Positions 54,122 to 64,000 of a stretch of DNA of 64,000 nucleotides are shown here, one piece after another. Position 1 is the stretch's first letter. Each line of letters starts with the position of its first letter. Position numbers and translations under genes: made by a program. The notes under the pieces were generated by a model. The model was not told where the DNA came from. It made no database searches and saw only the letters and a program-made list of their open reading frames with translations. Where the stretch lies: positions 12,799,102 to 12,863,101 of the forward strand of contig CM072513.1 of assembly GCA_036898135.1 (NCBI GenBank), read 5' to 3'. This stretch comes from Oncomelania hupensis (taxonomy: Eukaryota; Mollusca; Gastropoda; Littorinimorpha; Pomatiopsidae).

Positions 54122-54473
54122 CAGACCTGATAGTTCTCCGCAAAATCGCAAAAATCCGCGAAAACGGAAAAAAAAAAAAAAAAAAAAAAAAAAAAGGAAA
54201 TGTGAAACAATTTGCGAACACTTAAAATTTTTTTGTTTTTTTCTGTTGTTGTTTTGTATCGGAAGATGAAAGTTGCTTTACTCGCTTCCGGTTTTGCGGC
54301 GCCATACTTTGTTTTGGAATAGTGGTGCAGCGTTGACTGTTCCTGTGTATATATTGTCGCCGTTCAAGTTGTGGATTTGTGGACGTCATCAGACTCATTG
54401 GACTTCAAAATGTCTGTCACAAGGCGTGACATAGTCGCACGTTCCGCGGAAACCTCTATCACTATCAGGTCTG
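54122..54473. mobile_element. MITE C, copy 2 (352 bp)
   Basis: Termini CAGACCTGATAG and CTATCAGGTCTG as in copy 1; flanks GTTAT and GTTAA suggest a 5-bp duplication with one change. It differs from copy 1 mainly by a longer A tract (54167-54195). Confidence 0.87.
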
Positions 54474-54967
54474 GTTAACCGTTATACAATTAAAAGGCAT
54501 TATTTCAAATTATTATTTTCTTCCACTAGCGTTGCTGCTTGCTTGCATTTTAAATAGAACCTTGTGACTCCAAAAGCTGGCTACGATGAATATTTACATT
54601 TAGTGGATTGGAAGAAATTTCCTGAAGCGATACTCTAATAATTGTTTAGTACTGCTGGCTCGCTGAATCTATTATTTTTGCCAATGGATGATTTTAACCC
54701 TTTTGCTGCGGTAGACGCAGTAGGGCATCCTGCTAAATATGATGCCTGATAGGAGCCCAATTTTAATCAAGCTGAAATGGGTAAAGTACTATTGTAGTGA
54801 CAACTTGATTGACCAACATGCAATAATGCCATGTGCCTGCCATCCATCTGTCTTAATATTAACCAACAAAATTGTCCTCATTGTATTACAATAATATCTG
54901 TACCGTTCCAACATGAGAGTACAGGAATGTGTAATAATAAGAGAAAAGTTGACAATGTTCATAGCAT

Positions 54968-54987
54968 TAACCTAACCCTAACCCTAG
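54968..54987 (+). repeat. Interstitial telomere-like repeat (CCCTAA)
   Basis: TAACCTAACCCTAACCCTAG, three units with the first degenerate, exactly at the 5' edge of an RTE-like LINE fragment. Confidence 0.75.
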
Positions 54988-55535
54988 CAAATACAGCAAA
55001 GATTACTGCCATGACAAGGTTGAAGCCCATTTGGAAAGATAGGACCATCAGTCTACATTCCAAGGTAAGGCTGCTGCACTCCCTTGTCATTTCCATCTTC
55101 CTATACGCTTGCAAAACATGGACACTCACAGCAGATCTACAACGAAAAATACAAAGCATGGAGATGAGGTGCTACAGAAGACTTCTAGGCATTTCCTGTA
55201 CTCAGCACATAACCAATGATGAAATCGACAGACCACCACACAAGCCTTTGAATAACATCATGACATGCTCACAATGGTGAAGAAATAGAAACTCCGATGG
55301 TATGGCCACCTTACTAGAGCATCAGGCCTTTCAAAGAACATCCTGCAAAGCACGGTGCAAGGAGGCAGAAGAAGAGGAAGACAGAAAAAGAGGTGGGAGG
55401 ACAACATTTGAGAATGTACTGGCTTAACACTAAGCAAAGCCATGAGGGTTGCTGAGGACAGAAAGATGGAGTACGCTGGTTATACGATCATCTGTGGAGC
55501 CCCAATAACCTTCAAGTTACAGGATAGGATAGGAC
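54985..55535 (+). mobile_element. RTE-like LINE 3' fragment
   Basis: The plus strand reads MTRLKPIWKDRTISLHSK, RLLHSLVISIFLYACKTWTL and MEMRCYRRLLGISCTQHITN, then frameshifts through the WED region; tail GGATAGGATAGGA at 55521-55533. Confidence 0.87.
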
Positions 55536-56063
55536 AGCAAAGATTGAATACGTTCAAGCAGTTGGATCCTAGGTTTGGTTTGAATATATGGACACTATGA
55601 TGCACAGACTCCGACATCAAGAAGTCCGGGATTAGAACCCAGGACCAAAAGCATCATGGGTTGAACTGGGACAAGCGTCGTGTGTGTTATTGGTTTTAGG
55701 TCCCAACTGCGTGTCGGTCACAGCGCTGATCTGTCAATATATTATAACCAAACTTTCAATTAAGACAGAGAACAGCGAGTTTTGAAAATGTTTAATGTGA
55801 ATGTGAACTAATCCAATCTTCACTGCCAAAAGCATTTACAATAACGATAATGTACATAGTGTGTAATGAAATGATGAACAAGTGTTATAATTCCACAATT
55901 TGTTGGTTTTGTGTTAAAACAATATAAAACTCATCTACCGTTCTTTTTGGACAGAACAAATGACAGTTTTCTGTTTCATTTCTATTTATTTTCTGAAACA
56001 ATGTGGTTACTAATAGGAAGATTTACAGAACACATTCAGATTTCTGTTCATATTGCTGTATAA

Positions 56064-56065
<2 letters not shown>
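55536..56065. other. Spacer, nothing recognised
   Basis: No gene or repeat. Confidence 0.4.

Positions 56066-56066
<1 letters not shown>

Positions 56067-56147
<81 letters not shown>
56067..56147. repeat. (ATT)n microsatellite
   Basis: About 27 ATT units. Confidence 0.97.
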
Positions 56148-56148
<1 letters not shown>

Positions 56149-56283
56149 TTTTTTAATTAGTGTCACAGAAGTGTATATTAATGGTATACAGCAAACAGAA
56201 GTTTAACAGCAAATGTTTTTTCCTGGAATGTGTTCTGTAAGAACTGGGTGAATAAAAATTGCAAATTTGCATAGAAATGTGAA

Positions 56284-56731
56284 AGGCGAGTTTGTGGCTT
56301 TAGAAAAGTGTTTCCTATACAAACATTCCCAGAGTTTGTGGTTTTAGAGAAGTGTTTCCTATGCAAACATTCCCAGAGTTTGTGGGTTTAGAGAAGTGAT
56401 TTCCAGTACAAACATTCCCAGAGTTTGTGGGTTTAGAGAAGTGTTTCCTATACAAACATTCCCAGAGTTTGTGGGTTTAGAGAAATGATTTCCAGTACAA
56501 ACATTCCCAGAGTTTGTGGTTTTAGAGAAGTGTTTCCTATACACACATTCCCAGAGTTTGTGGTTTTTGAGAAGTGTTTCCTATACAAACATTCCCAGAG
56601 TTTGTGGTTTTAGAGAAGTGTTTCCTATACAAACATTCCCAGAGTTTGTGGGTTTAGAGAAGTGATTTCCAGTACAAACATTCCCAGAGTTTGTGGTTTT
56701 AGAGAAGTGTTTCTTATACAAACATTCCCAC
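56284..56731 (+). repeat. 44-45-bp minisatellite, about 10 copies
   Basis: Unit CAGAGTTTGTGGTTTTAGAG plus AAGTGTTTCCTATACAAAC and ATTCC; two variants alternate (GTTTCCTATA and ATTTCCAGTA). Confidence 0.93.
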
Positions 56732-56937
56732 TTCATTTACTGTTTTTTGTTACAATATTTGTCATTGTCAGTACATAACTTATTTTATTTTTCCAAGGTG
56801 CAGACTTGGACACATGGCTATTTCATACCTTTCAAGCTCTTGTGGACTCTTACCATAAGATTTTGCTTCCCATACCATAAGTTTGAACAAAATACCATAA
56901 GAAATGTGTGAAAATGCATGGATTGTCACATTCACGA

Positions 56938-57153
56938 ACCTATCCCGTAACTCGGAGGTCGTAGAGGCACCACAGATGATCGTTTAACCAGCATACTCCA
57001 TCTTTCCCTGTCCTCAGCAGCCCTCATGGTTTCGCTCAATGTCAAACCAGTCCATTCTTGAATGTTGTCCTCCCACCTCTTTTTCGGTCTCCCTTTTCTT
57101 CTACCTCCTTGCACTGTGTTTTGCAGGATGGTCTTTGCAAGACATGATGATCT
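56938..57153 (-). mobile_element. RTE-like LINE 3' fragment (minus)
   Basis: The minus strand reads QGGRRKGRPKKRWEDNIQEW and TGLTLSETMRAAEDRERWSM; 5'-truncated against an (AT)n run. Confidence 0.85.
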
Positions 57154-57155
57154 GG

Positions 57156-57228
<73 letters not shown>
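57156..57228. repeat. (AT)n microsatellite
   Basis: About 36 AT units adjoining the truncated end of the RTE-like fragment. Confidence 0.97.
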
Positions 57229-57232
<4 letters not shown>

Positions 57233-57654
57233 TTTTTTCACCACAATGTAAAAAAAATTAAAATTAAAAATTTTATAAGAATTACGTCAAAAGCATAAGG
57301 CTTGACAGGTATGCTGTTTTTCACTATATTATATAATTATGTTCAAATGACCACCTTTCTTTGGGTAAAGATTTTTTTTTTTTTTTGGGGGGGGGGGGGT
57401 ATCAAAAACTAATCTCTTTTCAGCCCCTTCCTATCTCCCACCCCTCCCACCCCGCCTCTAATTTTAGATTTGACTGTAGCTGGATAGGATAGGTAGCTGA
57501 TTGTAACTTAAAAGGTCCCACATTGAAGGTTGTGTTTACTTTTGTGGAAAAGGTTTACCTTCAAATTCCCATTGTTATAACATTGAGCAATGATATAGTG
57601 GGCTTTGGTTACTCACACCAACTGCTAAACTTGGGATTTTCCATTTCGGTTTCT
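57229..57654. other. Spacer, nothing recognised
   Basis: It contains a T run followed by a G run at 57371-57399 and a stray GGATAGGATAGG at 57481-57492, probably an RTE-like tail remnant. Confidence 0.4.
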
Positions 57655-58368
57655 GACGGAGTACCCCTTGGGGTCATGAGCAATCTTGCCACTGTAGATT
57701 GTTCTAACCTATAAATGGAAAAGTGAAAGCCCCAGTTGAAAACCTGTCCTTCCTTTATAGGCATGACCGATTCACTGCGGCAACAGTACCCCCGTTGGAG
57801 TGCCGGGGGTTTCAGTATAAATAGTATCCCCACTTTCTGGAAATTTAGTGCTTTAAATTCCCACTGTCGCTGTCTTCCTCATTTGCTCTTTCCCATTCCT
57901 GCTCTGTCCTATCACTCTGCTATACTATCTTCTTCTTCGCTAGATCAATGACCTACCTTTTTTCTTGAAAACTCTTCCTGGACAAGACTCCTTGTTTGTG
58001 TATGAGGTCTGTTGGATCAGCTTGGGAGTATTGGACGCTTTCTGCCGGGTGGTCACTAGGGCTTCCTATGATGTTATTATTTAGCAATATAGGCATTTTA
58101 TATGTATGTGTTTTGTTGATAATTTATAATGATGTTTGTATTCTATTTTGTTTTTTTAACCGGGGGTTCGATTAGTTGGGGTAAAGCCTCAGCCGTCCCC
58201 TGCGTGGGATGTCTTTATTGTAAAGTGACTGGCCGATGGAGGGCATTCAGTTTTCCCACTAGGGTTGTTTCAGCAAATCTTTTATGCGGATCGGGGGTTG
58301 TCCGGTCCTGATTTGGCTCTGAAGAGTCCGCTGGACCTAAAGCAACAATCAATCAATCAATCATTCTG
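57655..58368 (+). mobile_element. Dispersed repeat family R1, copy f (plus), AATC tail
   Basis: Longest well-preserved copy: CCCCTTGGGGTCATGAGC near the start, GTACCCCCGTTGGAGTGCCG, CTTTCTGCCGGGTGGTCACT, TGCGTGGGATGTCTTTATTG, ending TCCGCTGGACCTAAAGCAA and (AATC)n. Open stretches inside have no recognisable protein. Confidence 0.85.
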
Positions 58369-59168
58369 ACGGAGTTATTTCCCTCGTTTTAACGGTACAG
58401 CTATGTGAGCTGATTTGGACATTGCTTTACTTGCACATAATTCACTTAGTTTCGCATCATTCTATTTTCCTTCTGCTTCTTTAGGATAACCGCAGGGCTT
58501 GAAGTGAGAGTTTTGGGTTTGTGGAGGACCGACACCAAAAACCAGGTCCAAAACATTGGCTTGCCCTTGCTGTTAATGCAAATTGCGCAATTTATCCATG
58601 ACAAAAATAACTATATTTTCCAAAGAGTTGTTTTTTGTTGTAAGCTTTTTTGTTCATTGGGATGACACTCACTGTCAATGTTAACACAATCTACCAAGGG
58701 GGTGTGGTCAAAAGTGCTTCACTTTAAATATAATAATAAAAAAATAAACATTAAAAAAAAATTATTATGAGAAAAGAAAACCAGAAAGACAATGGTTAAA
58801 GAGGTTTATGAAAAAATTAAACCAGAAAGGTATTTGTTAAATAGATTTTAAAAACTGTTTTTAAACATTATTTTAATGCATTATTTTTGCACTTTGAAAG
58901 AAATTTATAAATTGTTATGATGATTGGACTTTGGAAGTAGCAGCATTCTGTGTGCGTGATTGCCCAACCACTTTTGAGTTACCGGATAGGATAGGATTTG
59001 GCGTGTGCGTGTGTGTGTATGTAAGAAGTTAGCTTTTTGGAAACTTTCAGTGTATATATTTTTTTTAAAGTTTGACTTTGTTCACGGATGTAAATGTGTA
59101 AAATACATCTTGTTGATTCCAAAACATTAATTACAGTTTGTATTTCTCACTCTTTAGCGACTGATTAC
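58369..59168. other. Spacer with RTE-like tail remnant
   Basis: No gene. CTTTTGAGTTACCGGATAGG at 58971-58990 is the terminal piece of an RTE-like LINE. Confidence 0.5.
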
Positions 59169-59170
59169 TA

Positions 59171-60463
59171 CAGTGAACTCCGGATATAATAAAGGCCGGA
59201 TAAAGTAAATATTCGGTTTTAGTAAAGTCCAGTCTTGGTCCCGACCAAAACTCTTCTTTGTCTCTGTTTTTAAAAATCGGATATAATACAAAAATATAGT
59301 AAAGTCCGCTTATAATAAAGTGTTTTCTAAGGCCCCTGGCGAGTTTTGCTGCCGCTTATAATAAAGTTTCAAGGGAGATTACTGTATTAAAGTTTCATGA
59401 GAGTTACTGACGTTCATAATGACGCAACATCGTCACGTCACGCTTACCCTGAAGCCTAAAATAGATCTAATTCACGCACTTGAAGATGAAAAGATGGAAA
59501 AAAGAAATTGCTGAACAATTTGGAATTTCCGCATCAACAGTAACAGTGATTATGAAGGAGAGTGAAAAACTGAAGGAGAGATTTAACTGTTTGGCAGAAA
59601 AAGTGTACCTAGCTTAGAAACTTACAAAGCAAATTAGACTTCACTTTCGCTATACATGATGAAATGCGTTTATGACTAAATAAGGGTGTTATAAGTTGAA
59701 CACATTATAATTATACCTTTTGTACTGAGATGAATCCGAATCAATGGAGAACTGGGAAACCAACGTTTTGACTGGGCTGCACTTTCAAATGAGAGGTAAA
59801 GAAGAGATGTACAGTGAACTCCGGATATAATAAAGGCCGGATAAAGTAAATATTCGGTTTTAGTAAAGTCCAGTCTTGGTCCCGACCAAAACTCTTCTTT
59901 GTCTCTGTTTTTAAAAATCGGATATAATACAAAAATATAGTAAAGTCCGCTTATAATAAAGTGTTTTCTAAGGCCCCTGGCGAGTTTTGCTGCCGCTTAT
60001 AATAAAGTTTCAAGGAAGATTACTGTATTAAAGTTTCAGGAGAGTTACTGACGTTCATAATGACGCAACATCGGCGCGTCACGCTTACCCTGAAGCCTAA
60101 AATAGATCTAATTCACGCACTTGAAGATGAAAAGATGAAAAAAAAAAAAAAAAGAAATTGCTGAACAATTTGGAATTTCCGCATCAGCAGTAACAGTAAC
60201 GGTGATTATGAAGGAGAGTGAAAAACTAAAGGAGAGATTTAACTGTTTGGCAGAAAAAGAGTCCCTAGCTTAGAAACTTACAAAGCAAATTAGACTTCAC
60301 TTTCACTATACATGATAAAATGCGTTTATGACTAAATAAGGGTGTTATAAGTTGAACACATTATAATTATACCTTTTGTACTGAGATGAATCCGAATCAA
60401 TGGAGAACTGGGAAACCAACGTTTTGACTGGACTGCACTTTCAAATGAGAAGTAAAGAAGAGA
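59171..60463 (+). repeat. 641-bp tandem duplication of the pogo left end
   Basis: Copy one 59171-59811 and copy two 59812-60463 are nearly identical over their whole length. Differences are an A-tract expansion near 60137 and a 6-bp insertion (GTAACA) near 60193. Confidence 0.93.
59485..59616 (+). pseudogene. CENP-B-type DNA-binding remnant (copy 1 of 2)
   Basis: Reads KMKRWKKEIAEQFGISASTV then TVIMKESEKLKERF before a stop; the preceding KPKIDLIHALEDEKM lies in another frame, so a one-base shift separates them. KxxIAxxFGISxSTVxxIxK is the N-terminal helix-turn-helix of pogo/Tigger transposases. The second copy at 60127-60270 has the same break. Confidence 0.75.
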
Positions 60464-60711
60464 TTTATTCCTAAGCTGTTGCATGGCTTTGCAAGACAAA
60501 CCATTTTTTTTAAATCCACCATATTGTTTAGGTTTTGTTCATGTCTTTGTTTGCTTTAATCTTGTGAGCTTTTGGGTTTTCCACAATGACGATAGTACAA
60601 CATGTACAATTCATGATCTACTTTATGATTTATCCTTCCGATTAAAGGGTTGGTTTGAAATAATTAGGACACGAAGGCTCACATGTTATCTCTTATCCCT
60701 AATGGACTCTC

Positions 60712-60712
60712 A

Positions 60713-60746
<34 letters not shown>

Positions 60747-60800
60747 GTCTCTCTCTCTGTCTCTCACCCTCTCTCTCTCTATCTCTCTCTCTCACACACA
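60712..60800. repeat. (CT)n then (CA)n simple repeat
   Basis: CTCTCT with CTGT interruptions followed by CACACA. Confidence 0.95.
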
Positions 60801-61298
60801 CACTCACACACACGTGAACTTACACACACGGACATCAACAAATAATACTGTAACATTTCAATCAATATACACACACTGGGTTATAAGAGAGGTATTCTTG
60901 AAGAGTTTATAATACCCGAGTTAATAAACAAAAATAATCAATCAACATATGTGAGCGTAATGGAATCCAATAAGGGACAATGGACCTACTGCAAGTGTTC
61001 ATTAAAAAAAGTATCTTTTTTAGCTATTTTCCGTGGATTTCTGGTGGCTTCACACGAAAGGCTAAAAGGACCTTTTCACTTTCGTGAAATATCACTTGTT
61101 ATCATGTGGCTGTGTCCAGAAACAATAGATCTTGACGATGAGTGCATATTCATAATGTTCACTCAAGTAACGTAATTGCTATTTACCTGTAAGTACGATA
61201 GCAATAGGTAATACCCATTGGGGGTGGAGGGGGGAGGGGGGAAGGGAAACACAAAGAAGAAGAAAATCTAAATTTTGAAAAGGCCATGTTCGACAAAG
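60801..61298. other. Interior of the pogo-like element
   Basis: Nothing recognised. Confidence 0.4.
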
Positions 61299-61299
61299 A

Positions 61300-61344
<45 letters not shown>
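61299..61344. repeat. (GA)n microsatellite
   Basis: Pure GA repeat. Confidence 0.95.
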
Positions 61345-61348
<4 letters not shown>

Positions 61349-61834
61349 TCCAACCACTCAAATAAATACTTTGAATTTTGTTCTTGGCAACTCTGGTAAG
61401 ACAAACGTCTCCACGACGACTTATGGACGGCTGTCCGGGGTTGTGGGGCTGGAGCTGGGGAGGGTGGGGGTGTAAGTTAAAATGGGAAAAGATAGTTTTC
61501 GTGTGGAATTCAGCAAGGGACAACAAACCAACACAGAAATATTAATCTAAATTAAAATATTTAATAACGAAAGCGATTCGTTCGATTTGCACTGTCTTAT
61601 TTTAACTGTTCAACTATGTGAATCTAATCAATTAATGGGACCCATTTCCAATGTACATGTATATAACGCGCCAAATGTCAGCTCAATTTAGAACGATGTT
61701 GAGTTACGTGAACACACAGTCAAATAGACACACAGACGATTACAGTCTGCAGAAATCTTGGTAAAAGATGGAAATTCGAGAGGTCATTATTTTGTTCACT
61801 GATTTGTTTTGCTTTTCTTCTTCTTTATTTGCAC

Positions 61835-62151
61835 CAGGGCCGGATCCAGGGGGTAGGGGGGGAGGTGCTAGGAGTGCTGCAGCATCCCCCACCCCCACCC
61901 CTTGGCAACAACAACAACAACAAAAAATAAAAAATAAAAAAAAATAAAGAAAGTAGAAGATGGAAGTTTTTGTTCAACTGGAAATACGTTCTGTAAAGGC
62001 AGTTAGTTACGGTAGTTTAATTGTGGTGAAGGCAGTTAGTTACGGTAGTTTTACTTGTGGTGTTTCACCACTCTGTACCATACACTTTAAAAAGAACTAG
62101 ATTAACACCCCACCCCATCCTCTCCCTCGAAAATGGATTGATCCGGCCCTG
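61835..62151. mobile_element. hAT-like MITE H (317 bp)
   Basis: Inverted ends CAGGGCCGGATCC and GGATCCGGCCCTG-like (TTGATCCGGCCCTG at the right), with 5-bp duplications TGCAC at 61830-61834 and 62152-62156. No coding sequence. A 19-bp GGCAGTTAGTTACGGTAGT repeat occurs at 61998 and 62032. Confidence 0.85.
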
Positions 62152-62709
62152 TGCACCCACATACACTTTAGACCAGCGTTTTCTATCTCTTTATAATGAG
62201 AGTGTCGGATTAGTAAACGTTAAATTAAAACAAAAACAAAGTTTCGGTTATGCTAAATTAACCCTCTAAAATCGTTATTATAAACGAAGTCGGTTATAGT
62301 CAAGTAAACCTCTAAAACTGTATTATAAACGAAGTTTCGGTTATAGTAAAGTAAACTTTGAAAACTTTACTGTAAACGGATTTTCGGTTATAGTAAATAT
62401 TCGGTTATACTAAAGTTTTATTTGGTCCCAGGGCACTTTACTATATCCGAAGTTCACTGTATTTGTATTTTCAGACTTTTCCCGTGCCATCATATTTGCT
62501 CAACCGCAAAGGTCAAGATTACTGGAGTGACTGGAGTAATTTTGTTACTAAACATGTTCAGTATCTAAAAAAAAATGTTCGATGTGATTTTGTTGAGGTT
62601 TGGTCGGTAGGTCGTTCCAAATTTCACTTCGTTTGAAAAAACACTTTTTGCCTTATTTCCAGAATAACTGAAGCAAAATTCATAATTTGTATTTTGCGGA
62701 TACTTGTAA

Positions 62710-64000
62710 CAGGGTTCGTACAAGACTTGAATACTCTTGAAAATACTGGAAAAATAATTTTCATTTTCAAGACCCTTGAAAATTCTTGAAAATCAGCAAA
62801 TGTGTCTGTAGTTCTTGAAAGTTCTTGAATTTTGACAGAAGGAAGACAAAACATTTTCAGTCACTAATAAAAACAACAACCACCAACAAATCACGAACTA
62901 ATAACAATAAAATTAAATTGGTAAATACTCGGCGGTTTGTTACTTTCGCTTATATTGGAAGTGGTTCCTTCATCAATCCAGGCAACTGCTGGTGTTATTT
63001 TCCAATGTCGAAGAATCTTCACGGTTTCATCTTCACAGTTATGAAGTTGGGTCGAAGTTGCAAAGATCAAGATGCCTAGCGGAAAATGCCATTTTAATAA
63101 GCGATGGCTTGAGCATGAACTCTTCAGGTCTTGGCTACAAGAAGATCCAAAGAACAAGCACGGAGCGAAGTGTTCATCATGTGGGGGGATATGCTGAAAG
63201 CAAGGAGAATTGTCATTCAAGCCGTTCGTGATGTTGGTGGTGCAGAAAATGTAAATGTGTCCAAGGAGATGCTGAGCTCCACAGCTCTGCAAAAGCCAAA
63301 TATCAAGAGTATCTTGATGACCAGAAGAAGCACGAGGAGGTACAAAGAATCTCAAAGAAGAGGAAAGCTGAGGAGGCAGAGCTGTCCGACATGAAAAGCA
63401 AGAGGCAGAGACTTTTCGACGATTATAACAGCTTGCAGGAGTCTGCAGACAGACTTGCAGAGGAGGCGGCAGAGAAGAAGATGTCTCTTTTGCTGGAGTT
63501 GAATGCACTTAGAAAAAGAGCCAAAGAACTGCAGGCAGAGGCACAGAATCTTGAAAAAATTATTAAAGAGAAAGAAGCAAAGTGAAAAGTCAGTGCCTGT
63601 TGACTGATTGAATGAATCATTTATGACAGCCTATGCAAAGATGTGCATCATTAATATTCTTTGTTTTAAATTATTACTTTAGACATAACTATACTAGTCA
63701 TAAACCACATGTATAAAATAAATAAAATTTCTTTTGATTGAAGAATGTTTTTGACCCCAAAATGTCATAATTAAATACTTTCTCTGTTTGTTCACTGCAG
63801 ATAACAAAAAAACAAACAAACAAACAAACAAACAAAAAACAGCCAAAACAGCATGATTTATAACATGAGAACAAGTAATTAATACATAAGATGGATAATA
63901 AGTCACGCCCACGGTATAACTAAAAACAAGCCCGCAAATGGGTTCTTGAATTTTGAATTTATGGGTCTTGAAAGTACTTGAAAAGTTCTTGAATTTTGCC
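62710..64000 (+). mobile_element. hAT-like element I, right end outside the window
   Basis: It begins CAGGGTTCGTACAAGACTTG. TTCTTGAA and CTTGAAAA repeats crowd the left 120 bp and reappear inverted or direct at 63944-64000, so the right terminus is probably a few bases beyond the window. It carries a BED-like finger and a long coiled coil. Confidence 0.75.
63072..63585 (+). pseudogene. BED-like finger and coiled-coil frame of element I, interrupted
   Basis: The Met at 63072 starts MPSGKCHFNKRWLEHELF, RSWLQEDPKNKHGAKCSSCG, then a stop at 63195. Further on, one frame runs open to 63585: AKYQEYLDDQKKHEEV, KKRKAEEAELSD, DDYNSLQESADRLAEEAAEK and KELQAEAQNLEKIIKEKEAK*, a heptad-rich coiled coil. 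The FNxxWL ... CxxC start is typical of BED-type hAT proteins; the catalytic domain is absent. Confidence 0.6.

Larger units (their letters stand above)
59171..62459 (+). mobile_element. Pogo/Tigger-like DNA transposon, non-autonomous
   Basis: Left end CAGTGAACTCCGGATATAAT and right end, as complement, CAGTGAACTTCGGATATAGT, flanked by TA; both arms carry TCGGTTATAGTAAA-type subterminal repeats (62270-62410). The left end encodes a CENP-B-type helix-turn-helix. No DDE domain is visible; the middle (60480-62260) is unrelated sequence including simple repeats and a hAT MITE. Confidence 0.85.

Overview
This is animal nuclear DNA: AT-rich, with introns bounded by GT and AG, and crowded with transposons. 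The transposon mix (RTE-like, L2/CR1-like and Jockey/CR1-like LINEs, hAT, mariner, pogo and P-like DNA elements, many micro- and minisatellites) suggests a lophotrochozoan, most likely a mollusc. That is an inference; no taxon marker is present.

Two host genes can be recognised, both on the plus strand. RPS6KC1 (ribosomal protein S6 kinase delta-1 family) is represented by its last five coding exons, 247-5895. They carry the long Ser-rich kinase insert and the kinase C-lobe, which has no DFG motif. DRAP1 (NC2 alpha, the histone-fold partner of DR1 in the TBP-binding repressor NC2) appears complete: eight coding exons from 21848 to 47210, with all splice phases agreeing, give a protein of 433 residues. 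The first is an endosomal kinase-like protein and the second a general transcription repressor; nothing in the sequence links them beyond adjacency.

Layout: 1-5.9 kb RPS6KC1 exons with two intronic minisatellites; 6.6-9.7 kb a 2.8 kb array of 40-bp repeats; 9.7-21.8 kb intergenic, with two copies of a dispersed repeat (family R1), a deleted mariner, LINE fragments, a tRNA-derived SINE and a P-like THAP transposon carrying a nested hAT; 21.8-47.2 kb DRAP1, whose 14.2 kb fifth intron holds an RTE-like LINE broken by three later insertions, two of them with clear target-site duplications; 47.2-64 kb repeats only, including a long-terminal-inverted-repeat element, more R1 copies, a pogo-type element with a tandemly duplicated left end, and the left part of another hAT.

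The most unusual features are: (1) at least six hAT-like elements, most with CAG...CTG termini and 5-6 bp target duplications, that keep only a BED-finger reading frame and each carry a different subterminal repeat motif; (2) a 2.8 kb element with about 190-bp terminal inverted repeats built from degenerate palindromes; (3) small tandem duplications copying the edges of exons in both genes; (4) an in-frame acidic alternative tail in DRAP1 intron 6.
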